Source of the DNA: Roseococcus pinisoli
GTDB lineage: Bacteria; Pseudomonadota; Alphaproteobacteria; Acetobacterales; Acetobacteraceae
DNA: 64,000 nucleotides
Direction of reading: 5' to 3'
NCBI RefSeq assembly: GCF_018413645.1
Contig: NZ_JAHCDA010000002.1
Coordinates: forward strand, 930,001 to 994,000
Under the pieces are notes generated by a model. It was given only the letters and a program-made list of their open reading frames with translations. It was not told the DNA's origin and ran no database searches. The number at the start of each line of letters is the position of its first letter. Positions within the stretch are counted from its first letter, which is position 1. A program made the translations under genes and the position numbers. Shown here piece by piece: positions 28,376-35,736 of this stretch.

Positions 28376-28392
28376 GGAATGGTGACAATTCC
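28376..28392 (+). terminator. Weak hairpin after glnE
   Basis: GGAAT and ATTCC flank a 7-base loop, 30 bp beyond the glnE stop codon. The stem is short and has no T run, so it is only a weak candidate. Confidence 0.2.
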
Positions 28393-28400
28393 GCCCGGAT

Positions 28401-28414
28401 CATGTCCCGACATG
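28401..28414. promoter_or_regulatory. Palindrome upstream of His-rich peptide gene
   Basis: A perfect inverted repeat CATGTC-CC-GACATG lies 42 bp before the start codon at 28457. It could be an operator for a dimeric repressor. A possible promoter just upstream is TTGATT (28353-28358), 16 bp, TGGAAT (28375-28380), which would place the palindrome close after the transcription start. Confidence 0.35.
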
Positions 28415-28456
28415 GAACTCCTATGAGGCCATGGAAATCGCATTGAGGACAACAAG

Positions 28457-28735
28457 ATGCGTCGGATTCTGATAGCGGCCGCGCTCGGCCTGGGACTGAT
28501 GACGGCCGGTGCAGAGGCCGCGCCCGTCATCGGCGCCGCGCCGGTCGTGGCCGGCGAGGGCATCACGACGGTGCAGTACCACCCGCATTACCGGCCGCAC
28601 CACCACCGCCCGCACTACCGGCCGCCGCCGCCGCGGCCGCATTACGGCTACCGGCACCCGCCACCGCATTGGCGGCACCACCGCCACCCGCCGCGGCACT
28701 ACGGCTATCGCCCGCCGCCGCGGCACTGGCGCTGA
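28457..28735 (+). CDS. Secreted His/Pro/Tyr/Arg-rich small protein
   Basis: A 92-residue protein with a clear signal peptide (MRRILIAAALGLGLMTAGAEA). After residue about 40 it is almost entirely His, Pro, Arg and Tyr in irregular units of the type RPHY, RPPPP, PHYGYR and HPPPHWR. About 14 His residues suggest binding of divalent metal in the periplasm or envelope, but no function is established by sequence. GAGGA precedes the ATG. Similar low-complexity exported proteins are common in related bacteria and usually stay unnamed. A palindrome lies upstream. Confidence 0.75.
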   Translation: MRRILIAAALGLGLMTAGAEAAPVIGAAPVVAGEGITTVQYHPHYRPHHHRPHYRPPPPRPHYGYRHPPPHWRHHRHPPRHYGYRPPPRHWR

Positions 28736-28745
28736 CGCCATGACC

Positions 28746-29573
28746 CTAGCGCCGGCGGGCTACGCCGTCGGCGACCAGGTTGCAGCCCAATACGGTGAGC
28801 AGGATCGCGAGGCCGGGCCATAGCGCGGCCAGCGGCGCCTGGAAGATCAGCTCCTGCGCATTGGCCAGCATATTGCCCCAGGAGGGCGCGGGCGGCGCGA
28901 TGCCCAGGCCGAGAAAGCTCAGCACGCTCTCCGCCAGCACCGCGCCACCCACGGCCAGCGCCGTCGCGATGGCGATCGGCGCCGCAAGCTGCGGCAGGAC
29001 GTGGCGCAGCAGGATGCGCCCCTCGCCCACACCCATCGCCCGGGCTGCCCGCACGAAGTCCTGGGCGAGGACGGAAAGCGCCGTGGCGCGGACCAAGCGG
29101 GCCACGCCCACCCAGCCGAAGGCGGCCAGCAGCGCCGCGATGCGCAGGATATCGGCCGCAGCCTCGCCGCGCGGCAGGCCCACCACCGCCGGATCGAGCG
29201 CCGCCAGGATCACCAGCAGCGGCAGGGCCGGCAAGGCGAGCAGGCCGTCGGCAAGCCGCATCAGCGCCGCATCGATCCATCCGCCGCGCCACGCCGCGAG
29301 CAGGCCCACGACCGTGCCGATGAGCGTCGCCGCAAGGGCCGCCATCAGCCCCACGACCAGCGAGACCCGGGCCCCGTAGAGCAGCCGCAGCAGCAGGTCC
29401 CGCCCGAGATCGTCGGTGCCGAGCGGATGGGCGGCCGAAAGAGGTTCGAAGCGGTTGAAGAGATCCGGCAGGAAAGGATCGTGCCCCAGCCAATCCGCGG
29501 CCAGCGGTGCCGCGATCGCCGCCAGCCCCAGCGCCGCGAGAAGCAGAAGGCCGGCCCGCATGCCGCCGGTCAT
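28746..29573 (-). CDS. Peptide-type ABC transporter permease, DppC-like
   Basis: A 275-residue inner-membrane permease of the DppC/OppC group. It has the family N-terminal segment HPLGTDDLGRDLLLRLLYGARVSL, several membrane segments and the EAA-type loop RAARAMGVGEGRILLRHVLPQ. It pairs with the DppB-like permease just upstream, with which it overlaps by 4 bp (ATGA at 29570-29573). It ends the unit that begins with the binding protein at 32522. No ATPase gene follows. Confidence 0.92.
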   Translation of the reverse strand: MTGGMRAGLLLLAALGLAAIAAPLAADWLGHDPFLPDLFNRFEPLSAAHPLGTDDLGRDLLLRLLYGARVSLVVGLMAALAATLIGTVVGLLAAWRGGWIDAALMRLADGLLALPALPLLVILAALDPAVVGLPRGEAAADILRIAALLAAFGWVGVARLVRATALSVLAQDFVRAARAMGVGEGRILLRHVLPQLAAPIAIATALAVGGAVLAESVLSFLGLGIAPPAPSWGNMLANAQELIFQAPLAALWPGLAILLTVLGCNLVADGVARRR

Positions 29574-30487
29574 CGGCTGAGCCTCGGATCCAGCCAGCGC
29601 TGGGCGAGATCGGCGGCCAGGGTCGCCAGCATGGTCATGATCGCGACCACCAGCAGCGCCAGCAGCGCCAGGTTGAAGTCGTTGCCCATCACGGCGTCGT
29701 AGATCAGCTTCCCCATGCCCGGCCGCGCGAAGATGGTCTCGGTGATCAGCGCGCCGGAGACCAGCGCCCCCGCATCCAGCGCGGCGATGGTGAGCAGGGG
29801 CACGCCGGCATTCGGCAGCGCATGCCGCCACAGCAACCGGCCCTCGCCGGCCCCATGCGCGCGCGCCGTGCGGATGTGCGGTTCACCCATGGCGGCCGTC
29901 AGCGCGGAGGCGGCGTGGCGCGCGTAGCTCGCGAGATGGGCGAAGGCCAGCGTCGCGACGGGGAGGACGAGGAAGCTCAAACCGCCGTCGCCTCCCGCCG
30001 GCAGCCAGCCCAGCTGCACGGCGAAGAGGATGATGAGCAGCAGGCCCAGCCAGAAGGACGGCACCGCCTGCGCGAAGAGCGCCAGGCCCTGCACCGCCGG
30101 CGCCAGCCGGGGCTTCAGCGCCGCCAGCCCGCCCAGCCCCACGCCGACCGTGATGGCGATGGCCAGCGCCAGTCCCAGCAATTTCACCGAGCTCAGCAGC
30201 GCCGGGCCCAGCAGTTGCGCCACCGGCTGCGCGAAGAGCCGCGAATGGCCGAAATTGCCCTGCAGCACGGCCCCGGCCCAGGCGAGATAGCGGGCCATCA
30301 GCGGCTGATCGAGCCCGTGCAGCGCGCGCAACCGCGCCGCGTCCTCGGTGGTGAGGCGCGGGTCGCCCGCGATGGCCAGGTCGATCGGGTCTCCCGGCAT
30401 CAGCGCGATCAGCAGGAAGGCGCAAAGCGATAGAATCGCCGCCGTCACCGCGATCTGCGCCAGGCGCGAGAGGATGAGGCGCGTCAC
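29570..30487 (-). CDS. Peptide-type ABC transporter permease, DppB-like
   Basis: A 305-residue inner-membrane permease of the DppB/OppB group: N-terminal membrane anchor (LILSRLAQIAVTAAILSLCAFLLIALMPGD begins the protein), the LHGLDQPLMARYLAW segment, and the EAA loop TARAHGAGEGRLLWRHALPN. The start is GTG at 30487, which overlaps the stop codon of the VOC gene (GTGA). It should form the channel together with the DppC-like partner. Confidence 0.92.
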   Translation of the reverse strand: MTRLILSRLAQIAVTAAILSLCAFLLIALMPGDPIDLAIAGDPRLTTEDAARLRALHGLDQPLMARYLAWAGAVLQGNFGHSRLFAQPVAQLLGPALLSSVKLLGLALAIAITVGVGLGGLAALKPRLAPAVQGLALFAQAVPSFWLGLLLIILFAVQLGWLPAGGDGGLSFLVLPVATLAFAHLASYARHAASALTAAMGEPHIRTARAHGAGEGRLLWRHALPNAGVPLLTIAALDAGALVSGALITETIFARPGMGKLIYDAVMGNDFNLALLALLVVAIMTMLATLAADLAQRWLDPRLSR

Positions 30488-30873
30488 GCCTCCGCCCGAT
30501 GGCAGGCGGCCTCGACACGGTTGCCGTCGGGGTCGAGCAGGAAGGCGGCGTAGTATTGCTCGTGATAGTCGGGGCGCAGACCCGGTGGTCCATCGTCCCG
30601 ACCGCCATGGGCGAGGCCCGCCGCGTGGAAGGCCCGCACGGCGGCGCGATCGGGCGCGCGGAAGCACCAGTGCCGGCGATCGGCCACCACCCCCGGGCGC
30701 ACATAGATGGCGAGATAGGTGTGGCCATCGTCATCGGGCGTACTGCGAAGGCCGTAGCCGATGCCCTCCGCCGTCACCCAGACGCGCGGCACGCCGAGCG
30801 CCTGCATGATGGCGTCGTAGAAGCGCCGCGCCGGCTCCAGCGCATTCACCGTGATGGAGACGTGATCCAGCAT
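30484..30873 (-). CDS. VOC-family (glyoxalase-like) protein
   Basis: A 129-residue protein of the vicinal-oxygen-chelate fold with paired beta-alpha-beta-beta-beta modules: LDHVSITVNALEPARRFYDAIMQ at the start and YYAAFLLDPDGNRVEAACH at the end. His in the first strand and Glu near the end are the usual metal ligands. Members include lyases, dioxygenases and resistance proteins; the reaction here is not known. Its ATG overlaps the binding-protein stop codon (TGATG), and its own stop overlaps the permease start, so it is firmly inside the transporter unit. A GTG at 30888 is an alternative start. Confidence 0.85.
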   Translation of the reverse strand: MLDHVSITVNALEPARRFYDAIMQALGVPRVWVTAEGIGYGLRSTPDDDGHTYLAIYVRPGVVADRRHWCFRAPDRAAVRAFHAAGLAHGGRDDGPPGLRPDYHEQYYAAFLLDPDGNRVEAACHRAEA

Positions 30874-32522
30874 CAGCGCACCCGCCACTGCTCCGCCCAG
30901 AGGCTGGAATAATTCAGGTGGCCGGTGGGCCGCACGCCCTCGAGCCAGGTCGGCCAGACATGGGCATCCTGGCGGAACCAGAGCGGGAGGGAGGGCAGTT
31001 CCTCGGCAAAGATCGCCTGCAGCCGGTGCCAGAGCAGGCGCCGCTTCTCGCGATCAAGCTCGATGGGCAGGGCCTCCAACAGCGCATCCATCTCCACGTT
31101 ACGGAAGCCCGGATAATTCTGGCCGGACCAGTTCCGCGCCGCCGTCGGAATCTCCCCGGAATGGAGCGTCGTGCGCGGCACGTTCTCGGGCGAGGAGATC
31201 CAGGCGTAGAGGGCCGCCCCCTGGAAACGCCGGCGGGACATGGTCTCGCCGAAGAAGACGCGCGGCGGCTCGTTGCGGATGCGCGCTTCCACGCCGATCC
31301 GCCGCCACTGCGCCTGGATCACCTGCTGCGTCGCCTCGCGCGAGCGGTTGCCGGCGGTGGTCATGAGCTCGAAGGACAGGCGCTCACCGGCCGCATTGCG
31401 GCGGATGCCGTCGGGGCCCGGACGCCAGCCGGCCTCCTCGAGCAGCGCCGCCGCGCGCTGCGCGTCGTGCGGCCAGGCGCGGACCGACGGATCGCTCGGC
31501 CAGTCCAACGGGTTCACGCTGGAATTGGCCACGGTCTGCCGGCCCTCGAAGAGGCGCGCGACGATCTGCGCACGGTCGAGCGCCAGCAATAGCGCCTGCC
31601 GCACGCGCCGGTCGGCGAAGATCGGCATGTCGAGGTTCAGGTCCATGTGCTCGTAGCTGAGGCCCGGCCGGTACTCCACGCGAAAGCGCGTGCCGGTGCG
31701 CCGGGCCAGGGCCGTCGCCTGCTCCACGGGAAGGCCGAGCTCGCCCGCGATCATGTCCAGCTGACCGGCCAGGAGCTGGGCCTCCAGCGCCGGCGTGCTC
31801 TCCACCGCGCGGATCACGATGCGCCGGAAGGCGGGCGCCTCGCCGCTCCATTCGGGATTGCGCTCCAGCGTGATGGTCGAGCCCGTCTGCACCTCGGCGA
31901 TGCGATAGGGGCCGTTCCAGAGGCCGCGCGTGGTGGGCTGGGTGTCGTAGAGCGTGCGCGAGCGATAGGCGCGCGGGTCCGCCCGCCAAAGCTCGCGCTC
32001 CAGATGCGCGGGCAGCGGCGCGAAGTCACCCAGGCTCGCGAATTCGAAGGTCACGCGGTCGAAGCGCAGCGTGAAGGTCCGCGCATCCTCGGCGATGAAC
32101 TCATAGGCCGAGCGGTAGAACTCGGCCGGGCCAATGCCGGTGGCGGGCTCCCGGCCTGCCTCATAGGCAAAGCGGAGATCCTCGGTCGTGATGGGCGTGC
32201 CGTCGCCCCAGCGCAGCCCCTCGCGCAGGCGCCAGGTGACGCGCAGTCCCGGCTTGCCGTCGGGCGTGGTTTCCAGCCGGGCCTGGCCGTTCTCCAGCGT
32301 CGGCAGCGCCTCGCACAGCAGGCAGACGAGCTTCCAGTCGGCGTCGTAGGCGGTGACGGGGCGTCGGACGAAGCCCAGCACGTAGGATTTCGCCGCCATC
32401 GTGTCGATGTTCGGGTGCAGCGTGGACGGGTACTGCGTGATGCCGATGGCCAGCGTCTCGCGCGGCTGGGCCGCGGCGGGAAACGCCCAGATCAGGAAAA
32501 GAAGCACGAACCGGAAAGCCAT
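30873..32522 (-). CDS. ABC transporter substrate-binding protein, family 5
   Basis: A 549-residue periplasmic binding protein of the SBP_bac_5 family with a signal peptide MAFRFVLLFLIWAFPAAAQ. ITQYPSTLHPNIDTMAAKSYVLG and LREGLRWGDGTPITTEDLRF are family segments. The ATG at 32522 is preferred to one nine codons upstream because of the signal peptide and the GGAG seven bases before it. It starts a four-gene coupled unit (binding protein, VOC protein, DppB-like, DppC-like). The ligand is unknown. Confidence 0.88.
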   Translation of the reverse strand: MAFRFVLLFLIWAFPAAAQPRETLAIGITQYPSTLHPNIDTMAAKSYVLGFVRRPVTAYDADWKLVCLLCEALPTLENGQARLETTPDGKPGLRVTWRLREGLRWGDGTPITTEDLRFAYEAGREPATGIGPAEFYRSAYEFIAEDARTFTLRFDRVTFEFASLGDFAPLPAHLERELWRADPRAYRSRTLYDTQPTTRGLWNGPYRIAEVQTGSTITLERNPEWSGEAPAFRRIVIRAVESTPALEAQLLAGQLDMIAGELGLPVEQATALARRTGTRFRVEYRPGLSYEHMDLNLDMPIFADRRVRQALLLALDRAQIVARLFEGRQTVANSSVNPLDWPSDPSVRAWPHDAQRAAALLEEAGWRPGPDGIRRNAAGERLSFELMTTAGNRSREATQQVIQAQWRRIGVEARIRNEPPRVFFGETMSRRRFQGAALYAWISSPENVPRTTLHSGEIPTAARNWSGQNYPGFRNVEMDALLEALPIELDREKRRLLWHRLQAIFAEELPSLPLWFRQDAHVWPTWLEGVRPTGHLNYSSLWAEQWRVR

Positions 32523-32555
32523 CCAGGACTCCAAGCCAGGAAGCCCCATGGTGGC

Positions 32556-32571
32556 CCGGCGCGGGCGCCGG
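32556..32571 (-). terminator. Hairpin after the PPC-domain gene
   Basis: CCGGCG-CGGG-CGCCGG, a 6-bp stem with a 4-base loop, lies 11 bp beyond the stop codon of the PPC gene. It has no T run. Confidence 0.3.
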
Positions 32572-32582
32572 TAGCAACCGAG

Positions 32583-33026
32583 CTAGGCGCCGGGATCGAT
32601 CAGGGCGAGGCCGAGCTCGGGCCGCTTCTTCCGCCGCAGGTGGCTCGGCGCCTCGATCACCGTGACTTCCAGCGTGGGGCGGACGATCGCTTCCATCAGG
32701 TGACCGCCGCGCGTGGTGCCGTCGCGCAACCCCAGGACGACATGGGCGTGCAGGCTGGGCTTGCCCTCGTCGTCGATCGCGATGTCGCCGATCAGGCTCA
32801 GCACCTCGACCTGCTCCGTGATGGGAATCTTCACGTAGTCCTGGGTGGCGAGGTCGAACCAGGCGACCGTCGTCCGCTCGAAGGCGCCGAGCGCCGTCAG
32901 CGACGCGGCGCCGATCTTCTCGGCCTTCGCGAAGTCCGTGATGGCGGAAAAGGCTTCCTCGCCCGGCGCGAGAACAAGAAGGAAGGTCTTCTGGCCCGCG
33001 GCCTCGGCGATCATCTTCGATTTCAT
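32583..33026 (-). CDS. PPC (DUF296) domain protein
   Basis: A 147-residue single-domain protein of the PPC/DUF296 family, a trimeric fold also found in plant AT-hook proteins. The hallmark is the metal-site region LHAHVVLGLRDGTTRGGHL with two His and a GGHL motif; APGEEAFSAITDFAKAEKIGAASLTALGA is the usual N-terminal part. The biological role in bacteria is not settled. Its ribosome-binding site is locked in a long hairpin (33029-33072), a strong sign of control at translation. It lies downstream of pyrE. Confidence 0.85.
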   Translation of the reverse strand: MKSKMIAEAAGQKTFLLVLAPGEEAFSAITDFAKAEKIGAASLTALGAFERTTVAWFDLATQDYVKIPITEQVEVLSLIGDIAIDDEGKPSLHAHVVLGLRDGTTRGGHLMEAIVRPTLEVTVIEAPSHLRRKKRPELGLALIDPGA

Positions 33027-33028
33027 GT

Positions 33029-33072
33029 CGGCTCCGTCGCGTGATGAACAGGATCAACGCGCGACGGAGCCG
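33029..33072 (-). promoter_or_regulatory. Leader hairpin hiding the PPC ribosome-binding site
   Basis: On the minus strand a 13-bp perfect stem (CGGCTCCGTCGCG with CGCGACGGAGCCG, 18-base loop) ends two bases before the ATG at 33026. The GGAG that would be the Shine-Dalgarno sequence, five bases from the ATG, is inside the 3' arm. The hairpin may also end the pyrE transcript (stop at 33107). Confidence 0.6.
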
Positions 33073-33106
33073 GAAGTTCTTCCCGGCCTTCCGGCCTCGA
33101 CTTCGC

Positions 33107-33832
33107 TCAGCCGGTCTTGAGCTTGTAGGCCAGGGCCTCTTCCGGGGTGCCGACGCCGCCATGCGCGCGGCTCCAGGCCATCGGATCCTCGAGGAACTTG
33201 CGCACGCCGGTCAGCGAGGCCTCGGGGAAGTAGCTCTTCTCGCGGCAGACCTCGAGGACGTCCCACCAGGTGGCGAGGTGATGCAGGGAGAGGTCCATCG
33301 CCTTCATCTGCTCGAAGCTGCCGGGGAAGACGCCGTAGTAGAAGACGACGAAGGTGTGCGAGCACTTCGCGCCCGCCTCGCGCAGCGACTGCGCGAACCG
33401 GATCTTGCTGCCGCCGTCGGTGGTGAGGTCCTCGACGAGGAGCGTCTCCTTGCCCACGGGCACGTCGCCCTCGATCAGCGCATTGCGGCCGAAGCCCTTG
33501 GGCTTCTTGCGCACATAGGCCATCGGCAGGTTCATGCGATCCGCGATCCAGGACGCGAAGGGAATGCCCGCCGTCTCGCCGCCGGCGATGCTCTCGATCG
33601 TCTCGAAGCCCACGGCGCGGTTGATCTTCTCGACACCCAGATCGCTGATCCGGGTGCGGGCGCGCGGATAGGAGATGATCTTGCGGCAGTCGATATAGAC
33701 GGGGCTCTTCCAGCCGGAAGTCAGGGTATAGGGTTCATCAGGGCGGAAATTGACCGCCTTGATCTCCAGGAGGATGCGCGCCGTGGTCAGGGCGGCGTCC
33801 TGATCCCAATCCGAGGCGTGATGGCCACTCAT
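33107..33832 (-). CDS. pyrE: Orotate phosphoribosyltransferase
   Basis: A 241-residue PyrE that makes orotidine 5'-phosphate from orotate and PRPP in pyrimidine synthesis. The PRPP-binding motif is LLVEDLTTDGGSK (about residues 131-143). YTLTSGWKSPVYIDCRKIISYP binds orotate and YVRKKPKGFGRNALIEG is the flexible loop with the catalytic Lys. The start at 33832 gives a normal N-terminus; longer frames run into the divergent gene. Its stop is followed by the hairpin that overlaps the PPC gene leader. Confidence 0.93.
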   Translation of the reverse strand: MSGHHASDWDQDAALTTARILLEIKAVNFRPDEPYTLTSGWKSPVYIDCRKIISYPRARTRISDLGVEKINRAVGFETIESIAGGETAGIPFASWIADRMNLPMAYVRKKPKGFGRNALIEGDVPVGKETLLVEDLTTDGGSKIRFAQSLREAGAKCSHTFVVFYYGVFPGSFEQMKAMDLSLHHLATWWDVLEVCREKSYFPEASLTGVRKFLEDPMAWSRAHGGVGTPEEALAYKLKTG

Positions 33833-33919
33833 TCTGCTTCTGCTGCTCCGGCTCAAACGCCGTTTCCTAACGTCCGGCGGCTTTTCCGTCCATGAGGGTT
33901 TGGCCATGAGGCTGTCGCT

Positions 33920-34837
33920 GTGAGGGTCTGGGTCCTGGAAGATCCGCGGGCCGGCACGGCGGCCCAGGCGCTGGGCATCGCTGAACGGCTGGGCGAGCCC
34001 TTCCGGCGCATCCCGCTGCGCTTCGGCCCCTGGGCGAAGGTGCCCTGGCCCTGGCCCAGCCTCGCCGGGCAGGCCGATCGGGGGGAGTTCGTCCCGCCCT
34101 GGCCGGAGCTGGTGATCTCGGCCGGCCGCCGCGCCGCGCCTGTCGCCCGATGGCTGCGCGCGCGCGGGGCACGCACCGTCCATGCCATGCGGCCGGGCCT
34201 CGGCGCCCGGGATTTCGACCTGCTGGTCATCGGCGCGCATGACGCGCCCCGGCCGGCGCCCAACCTCCTGGTCATTCAGGGGGCGGCGCACCGGCTGACG
34301 CCCGAGGCGCTCGCCGCCGCGCCGGCGGGCTTCCCGGAGCTGGCCGCCCTGCCCTCGCCCCGGGTGGCGCTGGTGCTGGGCGGGCCCGTCCGGGCGGAAA
34401 ACATGACGCCCGAGGCCGCGGCCGCGATCGCCCGGCAGGCGGCCGGCCTCGGCGCCAGCGTGATGGCCACGACCTCGCGCCGGACGGGCGTAACCGCGGC
34501 CGAGGCGGTGGCGAAAAGCCTTACCGAGACGCCCCATCACCTCCATCGCTGGGGCGGCACTCGCGCCAACCCCTATCTGGCGATGCTCGCCCTGGCCGAC
34601 CGCCTCGTGGTCACGGGCGATTCCATCTCCATGCTGTCCGAGGCCCTGATGACGACGGCCCCTCTCCTGATCGCCGATCCCGGTGGCCTCGGCCCCCGGC
34701 ACCGCGCCATGGCCGACAGCCTGATCGAGGCCGGCCTGGCCGCGCGGCTGGGCGAGCCGCTGCCCCCGCCCCGCGCGGCGCTGGACGAGACGGGACGCGT
34801 GGTGGCGGAAATCAGCGCGCGCGGCCTGCTCCGATGA
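33920..34837 (+). CDS. ELM1/GtrOC1-like protein (DUF1022)
   Basis: A 305-residue protein resembling bacterial relatives of the plant mitochondrial-fission protein ELM1. It has the N-terminal VWVLEDPRAGTAAQALGIAERLG segment, GGPVRAENMTPEAAA in the middle and VVTGDSISMLSEAL near the end, the last typical of glycosyltransferase-B-like folds. A role in nucleoside-diphosphate-sugar or envelope metabolism is possible but unproven. The start is GTG at 33920 with GAGG eight bases upstream. Its stop overlaps the start of the MsrQ-like gene. Confidence 0.8.
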   Translation: MRVWVLEDPRAGTAAQALGIAERLGEPFRRIPLRFGPWAKVPWPWPSLAGQADRGEFVPPWPELVISAGRRAAPVARWLRARGARTVHAMRPGLGARDFDLLVIGAHDAPRPAPNLLVIQGAAHRLTPEALAAAPAGFPELAALPSPRVALVLGGPVRAENMTPEAAAAIARQAAGLGASVMATTSRRTGVTAAEAVAKSLTETPHHLHRWGGTRANPYLAMLALADRLVVTGDSISMLSEALMTTAPLLIADPGGLGPRHRAMADSLIEAGLAARLGEPLPPPRAALDETGRVVAEISARGLLR

Positions 34838-35706
34838 GGCCTCCGCGCCCCGACCGGGCGCCGGCCAAGCCGGTTCCCGACTGGGTGCTCTGGCGGGAGC
34901 GCAACGGGAAGCTCTCGCCGCTGCGGATCGCGGCGCTGGCGATCCTGGTGCTGCCCCTGTTCTTCATCCTCGCCGACTGGTGGCAGTCCAATCTCGGCGC
35001 CGAGCCGCTCAATGCCGTGATGCACGAGACCGGGCGCTGGTCGATCCGCTTCCTGATCGCGAGCCTCGCCATCACGCCGGCGGGCCGCATCCTGGCCTGG
35101 CCACGGCTCTACCAGATCCGCCGCATGGTCGGGCTGGGCGCGCTGGCCTGGGTGCTGCTGCACCTGACGCTCTATCTCGCCGACCAGAACTGGGTGGTGA
35201 CGACCGCCCTCTTCGAGATCGTGAAACGCTTCTATCTCACCATCGGCTTCGTCGCGGTCCTCGGCCTCTGCGCGCTCGGCTGGACCTCGACCGACGGCTG
35301 GATGCGCAGCCTCGGCCGCCGCTGGAAGAAGCTGCACCGGCTGATCTTCCCGATCATCGTGCTGGCCATGCTGCATGCCTTCATCCAGGCGAAGTCCGAC
35401 GTCAGCCAGGAGAGCCTGCTCACCGGCATCCTGCTCTGGCTGCTGCTGTGGCGGCTGATCCCGGCGCGCCTGCAGTCCAACCTGCTGGCACTGGCGGCGC
35501 TCACCCTCCTCGCCTTCCTTGCGACGGTCGCGACGGAATACGCCTGGTACGCGCTGGCCACGAACCTTCCCGCCTCGCGCGTTGCGGCCGCCAATTTCGA
35601 CCTGACTTTCGGCCCGAGACCGGCCGCCTGGGCCGCGATCGGGATGGCGTGCTTCGTCCTGCTAACCGCCGCCCGGCAACTTGTCCAAAGGCTGCGCCGG
35701 GCGTAA
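34834..35706 (+). CDS. msrQ: MsrQ-like haem-binding membrane subunit
   Basis: A 290-residue membrane protein of the ferric-reductase-like transmembrane family, close to MsrQ, which passes electrons from the quinone pool to the periplasmic methionine sulfoxide reductase MsrP. Six or so membrane helices are visible, with haem-ligand His residues in LAWVLLHLTLYLA, KKLHRLIFPIIVLAMLHAF. The segment YQIRRMVGLGALAW is characteristic. An atypical C-terminal extension with one or two further hydrophobic segments follows. It overlaps the ELM1-like gene by 4 bp. No msrP is present in the window. Confidence 0.82.
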   Translation: MRPPRPDRAPAKPVPDWVLWRERNGKLSPLRIAALAILVLPLFFILADWWQSNLGAEPLNAVMHETGRWSIRFLIASLAITPAGRILAWPRLYQIRRMVGLGALAWVLLHLTLYLADQNWVVTTALFEIVKRFYLTIGFVAVLGLCALGWTSTDGWMRSLGRRWKKLHRLIFPIIVLAMLHAFIQAKSDVSQESLLTGILLWLLLWRLIPARLQSNLLALAALTLLAFLATVATEYAWYALATNLPASRVAAANFDLTFGPRPAAWAAIGMACFVLLTAARQLVQRLRRA

Positions 35707-35736
35707 CTCGGATGCCATCTGAGGATGGGACGCATC

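Noticed and set aside
33892-33923. Tiny overlapping start-stop frames (ATGAGG...) just before the ELM1-like gene
   Set aside because: Only four or five codons long and likely chance; the GAGG they contain is better explained as the ribosome-binding site of the GTG start at 33920.
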